Source: CAIOZW01 sp049317725
GTDB lineage: Bacteria; Acidobacteriota; Blastocatellia; RBC074
DNA length: 16,942 nucleotides
Direction: 5' to 3'
Assembly (NCBI GenBank): GCA_049317725.1
Contig: JBMOHS010000088.1
Coordinates: 1 to 16,942, forward strand
In this document: positions 1 through 7,986 of the stretch, piece after piece
Layout of the letters: each line of letters starts with the position of its first letter
How positions within the stretch are numbered: the stretch's first letter is position 1
Notes under the pieces: generated by a model
Database searches by the model: none
Told to the model about the DNA's origin: nothing
Seen by the model: only the letters and a program-made list of their open reading frames with translations
Made by a program: the position numbers and the translations under genes

Positions 1-54
1 CACGACCACTCCCACGACCATTCGCACGACCATTCGCACGAGCACTCTCACGAA
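1..54 (+). repeat. 12-bp tandem repeat encoding the LarC His-rich linker
   Basis: Imperfect repeats of CACGACCATTCG encode alternating His, Asp or Glu, and Ser. The run starts at or before the window edge, so the copy number is unknown. It lies in frame and gives a probable nickel-binding or nickel-storage segment. Confidence 0.75.
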
Positions 55-1083
55 GTGGGAGGGCATCGGGGGCTGGCGGAGATCAAGGAGATGATCGCCC
101 GTTCTGGCCTCTCGGCGACGGTCAAAGCACGTGCGACGGGAATTTTCGAGCAGATTGGCCGGGCGGAGTCGAAGATCCACAATGTCCCGATCGAGACGAT
201 CCACTTTCACGAGGTAGGAGCGATCGATTCGATTGTCGACATTGTCGGGGCCTGCTGGGCGGTCGAGGCGATGGGGATCGAGCGGATCATCACCTCGCCG
301 GTCCACGTCGGGAGCGGCACCTTCGTCTGTGCGCACGGGAGATACCCGGTACCGGGCCCGGCGACCGCCGAGCTGTTGCGGGGGATTCCGTCCTATAGCA
401 CCGGGGAAGTAATCGGAGAGCTGACGACTCCGACGGGGGCCGCCCTGCTGGCCTCGCTGGCGGACGGCTTTGGTCCCTTGCCAACGATGAAGATCGACCG
501 AGTGGGCTATGGAGCCGGAACGCGGACCTACGAGCAGTTCCCGAATGTGCTGCGGGCCTTGCTGGGCGAGCCAGTCGTCGAGACTGGGCTCTCGCCAGAG
601 TCGATCACGGTCATCGAAGCGACGATCGACGACCTCTCGGGGGAGGTCCACGGCTATGTCTTGGAGCGGCTCCTCGGGGCGGGCGCGCTCGACGTCTTCT
701 TGACGCCGGTTCAGATGAAGAAGCAGCGTCCGGGAGTCCTCTTGACGGTCCTCTGTGCTCATCAGGATCGCGAGCGAATGGTGCAACTCCTCTTCGAGGA
801 GACGACAACGATCGGAGTTCGCTATCGGCAAGAGCAACGGGAGGTTCTCTCGCGTCGGACGGAGGTGGTCGAAACGAGCTACGGGCCCATTTCCGTCAAA
901 GTTTCGACCGACCGCTCCGGACGAGTGGTGACTTGCCATCCGGAGTATGAGGACTGCCGACTGGCGGCAATCCGCCACTCCACGCCCCTGCGGGTGGTAC
1001 AGGCGGCAGCCCTGCGTACCTGGGATTTGGGGGAGTTGGGGGAGTTGGGGGAGTCGGGCCCGGATCGCTCCGCGAATGGATGA
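1..1083 (+). CDS. larC: LarC, nickel-pincer cofactor biosynthesis protein (5' end outside window)
   Basis: LarC is the CTP-dependent cyclometallase that inserts nickel into the pyridinium-3,5-bisthiocarboxylic acid mononucleotide made by LarB and LarE. The product is the cofactor of lactate racemase and related LarA-family enzymes. The frame is open from base 1, so the N-terminus lies outside the window; 360 residues are visible. The first 18 are a His/Asp/Ser run (HDHSHDHS type), the metal-binding linker typical of the family. Recognisable family segments follow: HFHEVGAIDSIVDIVG near visible residues 69-84, a TPTGAALLA stretch, and in the C-terminal half EATIDDLSGEVHGYVLERLL and VQMKKQRPG. 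In Lactobacillus plantarum LarC is made by a programmed frameshift between two ORFs; here both parts are one continuous frame. The C-terminal tail contains LGELGELGES, encoded by a 9-bp G-rich repeat, and looks like an extension beyond the family end. The next gene starts 55 bp downstream on the same strand. LarB and LarE are not in the window. Confidence 0.9.
   Translation, partial: HDHSHDHSHDHSHEHSHEVGGHRGLAEIKEMIARSGLSATVKARATGIFEQIGRAESKIHNVPIETIHFHEVGAIDSIVDIVGACWAVEAMGIERIITSPVHVGSGTFVCAHGRYPVPGPATAELLRGIPSYSTGEVIGELTTPTGAALLASLADGFGPLPTMKIDRVGYGAGTRTYEQFPNVLRALLGEPVVETGLSPESITVIEATIDDLSGEVHGYVLERLLGAGALDVFLTPVQMKKQRPGVLLTVLCAHQDRERMVQLLFEETTTIGVRYRQEQREVLSRRTEVVETSYGPISVKVSTDRSGRVVTCHPEYEDCRLAAIRHSTPLRVVQAAALRTWDLGELGELGESGPDRSANG
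1027..1058 (+). repeat. 9-bp G-rich tandem repeat with G-quadruplex pattern
   Basis: Three perfect copies of TTGGGGGAG (1027-1035, 1036-1044, 1045-1053) are followed by TCGGG. This gives four G-tracts at 1029-1033, 1038-1042, 1047-1051 and 1056-1058, separated by 4-nt loops, which meets the usual G-quadruplex sequence rule on the coding strand. The repeat is in frame and encodes the LGELGELGES tail of LarC, 25 bp before the stop codon. Confidence 0.8.
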
Positions 1084-1101
1084 TCGGCGGTGCCAACAAG
1101 C

Positions 1102-1137
1102 CCGAGCGGGATCTTGCCCGAAATGAGTCTCGCTCGG
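1102..1137 (+). promoter_or_regulatory. Inverted repeat just before the cinA-like start
   Basis: CCGAGCG (1102-1108) and CGCTCGG (1131-1137) are perfect complements separated by 22 nt. Inside, CGGG and CCCG offer a competing short stem. The 3' arm ends one base before the first ATG at 1139, so the hairpin would cover the ribosome-binding region of that start. It has no T-tract, so it is not an obvious terminator. A regulatory role is inference. Confidence 0.35.
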
Positions 1138-1138
1138 T

Positions 1139-1918
1139 ATGATGCAGGTTATGAAGATACCGACCGCAGCAATTCTGGTGATTGGCGATGAGATCCTCAG
1201 CGGAAAGACGCGGGATCTCAACGCCCAGCTGCTGATCGGGGAGCTGCGAGAGCTGGGGGTCTCCCTCAAGCGGATCGTCATTATTCCAGATGACGTCGAG
1301 GTCGTCGCCGCGAGTACGCGGGAGCTGTCGGCAGCATTTGACTTGGTCTTTACCTCCGGGGGAGTTGGCCCGACTCACGACGATGTGACGATTCAGGGAA
1401 TTGCGCGAGCCTTTGGCGCGCCCATCGTCCGTCATCCAGAGCTGGACAGCCTGATTCGTGGCTATTTCAAGGACGGAGTCGACGAATCTCACCTGCGGAT
1501 GGCCGACCTGCCCGAGGGGACGGCGCTAGTGGGAGGGGCGGGGCTGAGCTGGCCGATTCCAGTCTGTCGCAATGTCTACATTCTCCCCGGGGTACCAGAG
1601 CATTTTCGTCGCAAGTTCGAGGCGGTCCGGGAGCGGTTTCGTGTCGCCCCGTTTCACCTCCACGTCCTCTACACCCTCGAGGACGAGTTCGATCTGGCGA
1701 CCGACTTGACCGCGGTCGCAGAGGCTCATCCAGAAGTCTCGATCGGATCCTACCCCAGCTTTTCGGCCTCCGACTATCGAGTCAAACTGACCTTGGAATC
1801 GAAAGACCCTGGCGTGCTCCAACGTGCCGTCGAGGCACTCAAGGCCCGACTCGATTCGGCGCAGTTTGTTCGGGAAGAGCTCCCCATCACCACGACGGCA
1901 GGCCCGTTCGGAGAGTAA
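1139..1918 (+). CDS. CinA-type protein, MoaB/Mog-like domain only (COG1058)
   Basis: A 259-residue protein matching the N-terminal domain of competence/damage-inducible protein CinA. The MoaB/Mog-like molybdopterin-binding fold is shown by AAILVIGDEILSGKTRDLNA near residues 10-29, FTSGGVGPTHDDVT near residues 77-90, and a C-terminal stretch with YILPGVPEHFRRKF. Family members of this short form lack the C-terminal PncC nicotinamide-nucleotide deamidase domain, and none is seen here. Some stand-alone COG1058 proteins are metal-dependent pyrophosphatases of ADP-ribose-like dinucleotides; calling this one a molybdenum enzyme would be unsafe. The start is uncertain: ATG codons occur at 1139, 1142 and 1151. 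The family usually begins just before the xAAILxIGDEIL segment, which favours 1151. No good Shine-Dalgarno precedes any of them. It follows larC by 55 bp and probably shares its transcript. Confidence 0.85.
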   Translation: MMQVMKIPTAAILVIGDEILSGKTRDLNAQLLIGELRELGVSLKRIVIIPDDVEVVAASTRELSAAFDLVFTSGGVGPTHDDVTIQGIARAFGAPIVRHPELDSLIRGYFKDGVDESHLRMADLPEGTALVGGAGLSWPIPVCRNVYILPGVPEHFRRKFEAVRERFRVAPFHLHVLYTLEDEFDLATDLTAVAEAHPEVSIGSYPSFSASDYRVKLTLESKDPGVLQRAVEALKARLDSAQFVREELPITTTAGPFGE

Positions 1919-1949
1919 GTGCTGGCCCTGTGGAGCGGCCGTGCTCACC

Positions 1950-1979
1950 TTGGGGGTCACTCGCCAGTCATGCTAGGAT
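1950..1979 (+). promoter_or_regulatory. Possible sigma-70-type promoter for hisS (extended -10)
   Basis: A -35-like TTGGGG at 1950-1955 is followed by an 18-bp spacer and TAGGAT at 1974-1979. A TGC directly before the latter forms an extended -10 element. Transcription would start near 1986 and give a leader of about 120 nt before the hisS ATG at 2107. The match is partial and in GC-rich DNA, so chance is possible. Confidence 0.4.
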
Positions 1980-2050
1980 GAGGGTTTCCAGGTTGTCATC
2001 CGACGCAGCCAGAGGAGCAGTAGCTCCCGAAAGGACGCGTCTGGCTCGAA

Positions 2051-2095
2051 TCAGGCCCAAGTCAGGCCCAAGTCAGGCCCAAGTCAGGCTTGGGC
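2051..2095 (+). repeat. 11-bp tandem repeat ending in a hairpin, in the hisS leader
   Basis: Three perfect copies of TCAGGCCCAAG lie at 2051-2061, 2062-2072 and 2073-2083, followed by TCAGG and CTTGGGC (2089-2095). CTTGGGC is the exact complement of GCCCAAG in each copy (2055-2061, 2066-2072, 2077-2083). The RNA can therefore form a 7-bp stem with a 5-nt loop, or larger loops using the earlier copies. The nearest stem ends 11 nt before the hisS start codon. Confidence 0.8.
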
Positions 2096-2106
2096 AGCAG
2101 AGAGAC

Positions 2107-3390
<1,284 letters not shown>

Positions 3391-3465
3391 GCGCTTCCCT
3401 TGTGGCAGAACGACGCTGACCTCGGCCCTGCGGCTCCGCTGGGACGACCAGAAGACCAATCAACG

Positions 3466-3481
3466 GGCCGATTAACCGGCC
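3466..3481 (+). other. Small hairpin between hisS and aspS
   Basis: GGCCG (3466-3470) and CGGCC (3477-3481) are perfect complements around an ATTAAC loop. The stem is short and no T-run follows, so it is not a convincing terminator. It lies 20 nt before the aspS start and might modulate translation. The rest of the 111-bp gap shows nothing I can name. Confidence 0.3.
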
Positions 3482-3501
3482 AAAGAAGTGAATAGAGACG
3501 T

Positions 3502-5280
3502 ATGCTCGATCATCTCGGAACCACCAAACGCACTCACCACTGCGGCGAGCTTCGCCAGGAACACATCGGACAACAAGTGACCCTCATGGGCTGGGTCAAC
3601 AGCTATCGGGATCACGGCTCGGTGCTCTTCCTGCACCTGCGGGATCGCGAAGGAATCACCCAGGTTGTCTTCGATGAGCGGATCGAGCCCGGGCTGCTCG
3701 CCCGCGCCCAGGACGTTCGCACCGAGTACGTCCTCGCCATCACCGGTCGCTGCATCGTGCGGGATGAGAAGAACTTCAATCCGTTGATGGCGACCGGGGA
3801 GATCGAGGTCGTCGCCGAGGAGATGAAGGTCCTCAACGATGCGTTGACGCCCCCTTTCGAGATCGACAACTGTCGGGCCGCCGAAGACCTGCGCCTCAAA
3901 TATCGCTACCTGGATCTGCGCCGACCGGAGATGCAGGCCAACTTCCGGCTGCGCCACCGACTGGCAATGACTGCCCGCCGGGTCCTCGATGAACAGGGCT
4001 TCTATGAGATCGAGACCCCGATTCTGACGAAATCGACACCGGAGGGGGCGCGGGACTATCTCGTCCCCGCGCGGACGGCGCCCGGCAAGTTCTTTGCCCT
4101 GCCCCAATCCCCCCAGCTCTTCAAACAGCTGCTGATGATCTCGGGCTACGACAAATACTTTCAGATTGCCCGCTGTTTTCGCGACGAGGATCTGCGCGCC
4201 GACCGCCAACCCGAGTTCACCCAGATCGACATCGAGCGCAGTTTTGTCCAGCCCGAGGAGATCTTCGCAACGATCGAGCCGCTCATCGTCGAGTTTTTCC
4301 GTGTTGCGGGAATGGAGCCTCCCCAGATCCCCTTCGCCCGTCTCTCCTATCACGACGCGATGAACCGGTATGGTATCGACAAGCCGGACCTGCGCTTCGA
4401 TCTCGAGATGATCGACCTCAGCACGCACTTTGCCGGGAGCAGCTTCCCCGTCTTCGCCGAGGCCGTCCGCAAGGGTGGGGCGATCAAGGCGATCGTCGTC
4501 CCGGGAGCAGCCTCCTGGTCGCGCAAGCAGTACGACGAGATCATCGAGCACGCCAAGCGGTATGGAGCTGGAGGGCTGGCCTACATCCAGGTACTCGAAC
4601 CGGAGAGCAAGTCGGCACTGACCAAGTTCCTTGGCGCGGAAGGGATCGCCGAAGTGATTGCGGCCACTGGCGCGGCAGTCGGGGACGCGATCCTCATGGT
4701 CGGGGGCCGCTGGGACGTCGCCTGCACCGCGATGGGACAGGTCCGATTAGAAGTCGGCCGCCGCGAAAAGCTGATCCGCGAGGAGGAGAACCGGCTGCTC
4801 TGGGTCGTCGACTTTCCCATGTTCGAGTATCACGAAGAGGACAAGCGCTGGTACGCCATGCACCATCCCTTCACCTCTCCCATCGACGAGGACATCGAGA
4901 AACTCCAAGGGGGAGATCTCGGATCTGTCCGCGCCAAGGCCTATGATCTCGTCTTCAACGGGAACGAGCTGGGTGGGGGGTCGATCCGAATTCACCGGGC
5001 CGATGTCCAAGCGCAGATCTTTCAAGCCCTTGGCCTGACTCCCGAGGAGGCTCGGGAAAAGTTCGGCTTCTTCCTTGACGCGCTGAGTTATGGAACGCCC
5101 CCCCATGGAGGGATCGCCCTCGGGCTCGATCGGATTGTCATGATCTTCGCGCGCGCCAAGTCGCTGCGGGAGGTCATCGCCTTCCCGAAGGTCGCGAGCG
5201 GCTCGGACCTCATGACCGACAGCCCGAGTGGCGTGAGCCAGACCCAACTGGCCGAATTGAAGATCAAGACACTTGCTTGA
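3502..5280 (+). CDS. aspS: Aspartyl-tRNA synthetase, bacterial type
   Basis: This class II synthetase charges tRNA-Asp. In organisms lacking AsnRS it may also charge tRNA-Asn for amidation by GatCAB. The 592 residues match the long bacterial form: an N-terminal OB-fold anticodon domain (about 14-115, starting THHCGELR), a catalytic core with motif 2 FRDEDLRADRQPEFTQID (226-243), the bacterial GAD-type insertion (about 290-420), then FNGNELGGGSIRIH and motif 3 GIALGLDRIVM (537-547). The two anticodon-domain positions linked to tRNA-Asn discrimination are mixed: His38 is at the place of E. coli Leu30, as in non-discriminating enzymes, and Lys90 is at the place of E. coli Lys81, as in discriminating ones. 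ATG at 3502 is about eight residues upstream of the E. coli start. The Shine-Dalgarno is weak. mutL begins 30 bp after the stop, which suggests one transcript. Confidence 0.97.
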   Translation: MLDHLGTTKRTHHCGELRQEHIGQQVTLMGWVNSYRDHGSVLFLHLRDREGITQVVFDERIEPGLLARAQDVRTEYVLAITGRCIVRDEKNFNPLMATGEIEVVAEEMKVLNDALTPPFEIDNCRAAEDLRLKYRYLDLRRPEMQANFRLRHRLAMTARRVLDEQGFYEIETPILTKSTPEGARDYLVPARTAPGKFFALPQSPQLFKQLLMISGYDKYFQIARCFRDEDLRADRQPEFTQIDIERSFVQPEEIFATIEPLIVEFFRVAGMEPPQIPFARLSYHDAMNRYGIDKPDLRFDLEMIDLSTHFAGSSFPVFAEAVRKGGAIKAIVVPGAASWSRKQYDEIIEHAKRYGAGGLAYIQVLEPESKSALTKFLGAEGIAEVIAATGAAVGDAILMVGGRWDVACTAMGQVRLEVGRREKLIREEENRLLWVVDFPMFEYHEEDKRWYAMHHPFTSPIDEDIEKLQGGDLGSVRAKAYDLVFNGNELGGGSIRIHRADVQAQIFQALGLTPEEAREKFGFFLDALSYGTPPHGGIALGLDRIVMIFARAKSLREVIAFPKVASGSDLMTDSPSGVSQTQLAELKIKTLA

Positions 5281-5310
5281 TCTCAACGCGAGGTGAAAGA
5301 GAGGGAAGGG

Positions 5311-7284
5311 ATGGCGACCAACAAGATCCATGTCCTGCCCGACGTCCTCGCCAACAAGATTGCGGCGGGAGAGGTGGTCGAGCGTCCAGCCTCCATCGTC
5401 AAGGAGTTGATCGAGAACGCAATCGATGCCGGGGCACGACGGATCGAGATCGCCATCGAGGGAGGGGGACGCCAACTGATCCGGATCACGGATGACGGAG
5501 AGGGGATGTCCCGGGATGACGCCCTCCTCGCCTTCGAGCGGCATGCGACGAGCAAACTCCGGGTTGCCGAGGACTTGGAAGCGATCACCACCCTCGGGTT
5601 TCGTGGGGAGGCGCTCGGCTCGATCGCCTCTGTTGCCAAGTTGCGGCTGCGCACGCAGACCGCCCAGGATCTGATCGGGACCGAAGTGACGATCTCCGGG
5701 GGCCGGGTCCTTTCGGTCCAAGAGATTGCCGTTCCTACGGGAGCCGAGTTCGAGATCCGGGACCTCTTCTTCAATGTGCCCGCCCGTCGCAAGTTCCTCA
5801 AAAGCGACGCGACAGAGAGCTTTCACATCGCCAACCTGGTGACCCACTACGCCCTCTCCCATCCGTCTCACGCCTTCCGGCTGACCCACAATCAACGGGA
5901 GAGCCTGCGGGTGACTCCCGCGGAGGATCTGCGGACCCGCGCCTATCAGCTCTTCGGGGAGGAACGGGTCGCCGACCTCATCGAGGTCTCACTCGAACGG
6001 GGCGAGATGCGGGTGCGTGGGTTTGTCTCGTCACCATCAATCCCGCGGACGAACCGGGAGAGTCAGTATTTCTTTATCAACGGAAGGTATGTCCGGGATC
6101 GGGTCATGGGGCGGGCGCTGGGGGAGGCCTACCGGGCGATGATGCCGGCCGGTTCCTACCCAACAGCCATGCTCTTTCTGGAGATCCCGCCGCGCGAAGT
6201 CGACGTCAACGTCCATCCAGCCAAGACCGAAGTTCGGTTCGTCCGGAGCCAAGTGGTGCAGGATCTGGTGCGCGACGCAGTACTCCAGGCGATCCGCGAG
6301 ACCAAAGCCGCCGTCACCCCCTTTGGCGAAGAGACTCCCCTGCCCACCCCTTCGTCTCTAGCCCCCATCCCCCGAGTACCAACGGAACTGGTCCTCCCCA
6401 ACCTGACCGCCGGAAGATCCGAGTCGGGGGAAAGGCGAAGTCTCCTGCCGGCGATCCCCGAGCAGTTGCGGATCGGGCTGAGGGACGGTGCAGAGGACGA
6501 GCCATCCCCCCTGCGTGCACTTCGCCCCGAAGATGTCTATGGCGACGACCCTCTCGCGCCAGATCCGCTGGAAGAGCACGGCACTGAACTCGCGCCTGCC
6601 TCTCCGCTGCCCTCGCTGCCCAGCCGGGCAAGGTTGGGATGCCTCGGATCGAACCCACCCGAATCGGCGGGCTCTCCGCTCCGTGCAGCACAGAACTTGA
6701 CGCTGATCGCCGAGGAGATTACTACCCTCGGCCAGCTCCACCAGAGCTTCATTGTGGCGGCGGATCGGGCAGGGCTGCTGTTGATCGATCAGCACGTCGC
6801 GCACGAACGCATCCTCTTCGAGGAGCACTGGGCCTCGCTCCGCCGCCGGCAGATCACCGTCCAGCGCCTCCTCCTGCCGGAGGCCATCGATTTAACTCCC
6901 GCCCAGGCCTTGGCCATCGAGGAACTCCTCCCCACACTGGAAGAGAATGGATTTGAAATAGGTCGCCTGTCGGGAAGAACCCTCGCCATCCACGCCGTTC
7001 CCGCGATCCTCTCATCGCAATCGGCGCGGGCGCTGCTTCTTGAACTGCTCGACACGATCGGGGAGGAACGGCGAAACCTCTCCCTCGATGGGCTGCACGC
7101 CGAGATTGCTGCCTCGCTCGCATGCCGCGCTGCCGTCAAGATCCATATGCCCCTCGCTGCGGAGAAGATGCGCTGGATGATCGATCAGCTCCTCCGGATG
7201 GAAAATCCGGCGACCTGCCCTCACGGCCGTCCGATCATCCTCCGCCTGACCGCCCGTGAGATCGAAAAGGGCTTCCAACGCTGA
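5311..7284 (+). CDS. mutL: DNA mismatch repair protein MutL, endonuclease type
   Basis: MutL is the dimeric GHKL-ATPase that couples MutS mismatch recognition to strand incision. Of its 657 residues, the N-terminal ATPase carries ELIENAIDAGA (32-42), DDGEGM (61-66), RHATSKL and GFRGEAL (96-102). A proline-rich, poorly conserved linker runs from about 335 to 465. The C-terminal domain carries DQHVAHERILFE (493-504), the DQHA(X)2E(X)4E metal-binding endonuclease motif with Val in place of the usual Ala, plus SLACRAAVK and CPHGRP (636-641). These motifs are absent from E. coli MutL, so this enzyme probably nicks DNA itself in a system that does not depend on MutH. The ATG at 5311 was preferred because a purine-rich GAGAGGGAAGGG precedes it and the protein starts at the usual position. 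A GTG at 5293 would add six residues. It converges on dedA with a 14-bp gap. Confidence 0.96.
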   Translation: MATNKIHVLPDVLANKIAAGEVVERPASIVKELIENAIDAGARRIEIAIEGGGRQLIRITDDGEGMSRDDALLAFERHATSKLRVAEDLEAITTLGFRGEALGSIASVAKLRLRTQTAQDLIGTEVTISGGRVLSVQEIAVPTGAEFEIRDLFFNVPARRKFLKSDATESFHIANLVTHYALSHPSHAFRLTHNQRESLRVTPAEDLRTRAYQLFGEERVADLIEVSLERGEMRVRGFVSSPSIPRTNRESQYFFINGRYVRDRVMGRALGEAYRAMMPAGSYPTAMLFLEIPPREVDVNVHPAKTEVRFVRSQVVQDLVRDAVLQAIRETKAAVTPFGEETPLPTPSSLAPIPRVPTELVLPNLTAGRSESGERRSLLPAIPEQLRIGLRDGAEDEPSPLRALRPEDVYGDDPLAPDPLEEHGTELAPASPLPSLPSRARLGCLGSNPPESAGSPLRAAQNLTLIAEEITTLGQLHQSFIVAADRAGLLLIDQHVAHERILFEEHWASLRRRQITVQRLLLPEAIDLTPAQALAIEELLPTLEENGFEIGRLSGRTLAIHAVPAILSSQSARALLLELLDTIGEERRNLSLDGLHAEIAASLACRAAVKIHMPLAAEKMRWMIDQLLRMENPATCPHGRPIILRLTAREIEKGFQR

Positions 7285-7298
7285 GCGCGAGGCCCCCT

Positions 7299-7919
7299 TC
7301 ACCCAGTCGATTGCTGCCGCCGCTTCCGCAGGAACCGCCACACGTAGAAGGCGATCGCGCCTCCGACCAGCACCGAAACAGCGACGCTGTAGATCTGCAG
7401 ATAGTCGGCCACGCGCCGCCAATTGCCCGCAAAGAGCTTGCCGAGCGAGAGGAGAATCGAGTTCCAGACTGCGGCACTGATCGCACTGAGCAGGGTCGTC
7501 CGCCAAAGATCCATCCGTGACATCCCGGCGAAGAAGGAGACGATCGCGCGGGTCCCTGCAAGGAAGCGATTGGCCACGATCACGCCATACCCATAGCGCT
7601 GAAAGAGCCCTTCCACTTGGTGGATCGCCTGCGCCGGAAGAAAGCGGCTCCACCGGCCCGAGACGACGTGCCCCTCGAAGTAGCGCCCCAACAGATAGGC
7701 AGTGACGAAGCCGAGCGTACTCCCCGCGGTCGCGGAGAGGAGCGCCACCTCGAAATCGACCAAGCCAAACCCGATCATCGTCCCGGCAAAGACGAGTAGC
7801 ATATCGCTCGGCGCGGGTGGAAAGACGTTTTCGATGTAGGAGATCAGAAACATCAACAGTAGCACCCCCCAGGGCGGCGCCGACTGCAACCAACGAATTC
7901 CTTCTTCCAACATTCCCAT
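7299..7919 (-). CDS. DedA-family (SNARE-associated / VTT domain) membrane protein
   Basis: This 206-residue polytopic inner-membrane protein belongs to the DedA family. Family members support membrane homeostasis, and several act as lipid carrier (undecaprenyl phosphate or phosphatidylethanolamine) flippases. Visible signatures are ENVFPPAPSD (30-39), the family's acidic-proline re-entrant motif, and NRFLAGTRAIVSFFAG (117-132), matching the conserved RFxPGxR segment. Hydrophobic segments lie near 17-35, 40-62, 60-78, 120-132, 140-165 and 175-195. The C-terminus is basic (RFLRKRRQQ). The substrate cannot be told from sequence. The start at 7919 is set by AAGGAC a few bases upstream; a second ATG at 7913 is possible. 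It lies 58 bp downstream of the HD-domain gene on the same strand and is probably co-transcribed with it. Confidence 0.9.
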   Translation of the reverse strand: MGMLEEGIRWLQSAPPWGVLLLMFLISYIENVFPPAPSDMLLVFAGTMIGFGLVDFEVALLSATAGSTLGFVTAYLLGRYFEGHVVSGRWSRFLPAQAIHQVEGLFQRYGYGVIVANRFLAGTRAIVSFFAGMSRMDLWRTTLLSAISAAVWNSILLSLGKLFAGNWRRVADYLQIYSVAVSVLVGGAIAFYVWRFLRKRRQQSTG

Positions 7920-7950
7920 GGTGTGTCCTTCTTGTGGTGTGTCCTTCTTG
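7919..7950 (-). repeat. 16-bp tandem duplication carrying two copies of the dedA ribosome-binding site
   Basis: TGGTGTGTCCTTCTTG occurs twice head to tail (7919-7934 and 7935-7950), without mismatch. On the minus strand each copy contains AAGAAGGACACACC, so the Shine-Dalgarno AAGGA is present at the normal distance before the dedA ATG and again 16 nt further upstream. Confidence 0.85.
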
Positions 7951-7986
7951 TGTTGATGCGACGGGCTTATGTTGATGCTACGGGGC
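7951..7986. repeat. Imperfect direct repeat spanning the HD-gene stop codon
   Basis: TGTTGATGCGACGGGCTTA (7951-7969) is followed directly by TGTTGATGCTACGGGGC (7970-7986). The second copy contains the minus-strand TAG stop of the HD gene (7978-7980); in the first copy the same triplet reads CGA. Together with the adjacent 16-bp duplication, this fills the whole gap between the two genes. Confidence 0.7.

Noticed and set aside
1..54. Short tandem repeat considered as a CRISPR array
   Set aside because: Units are 12 bp with no spacers, in frame, and encode the LarC His-rich linker.
1930..2106. N-terminal extension of HisRS from the GTG at 1930
   Set aside because: The added residues are not HisRS-like and are partly encoded by the 11-bp repeat. 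The protein starting at 2107 matches the usual N-terminus.
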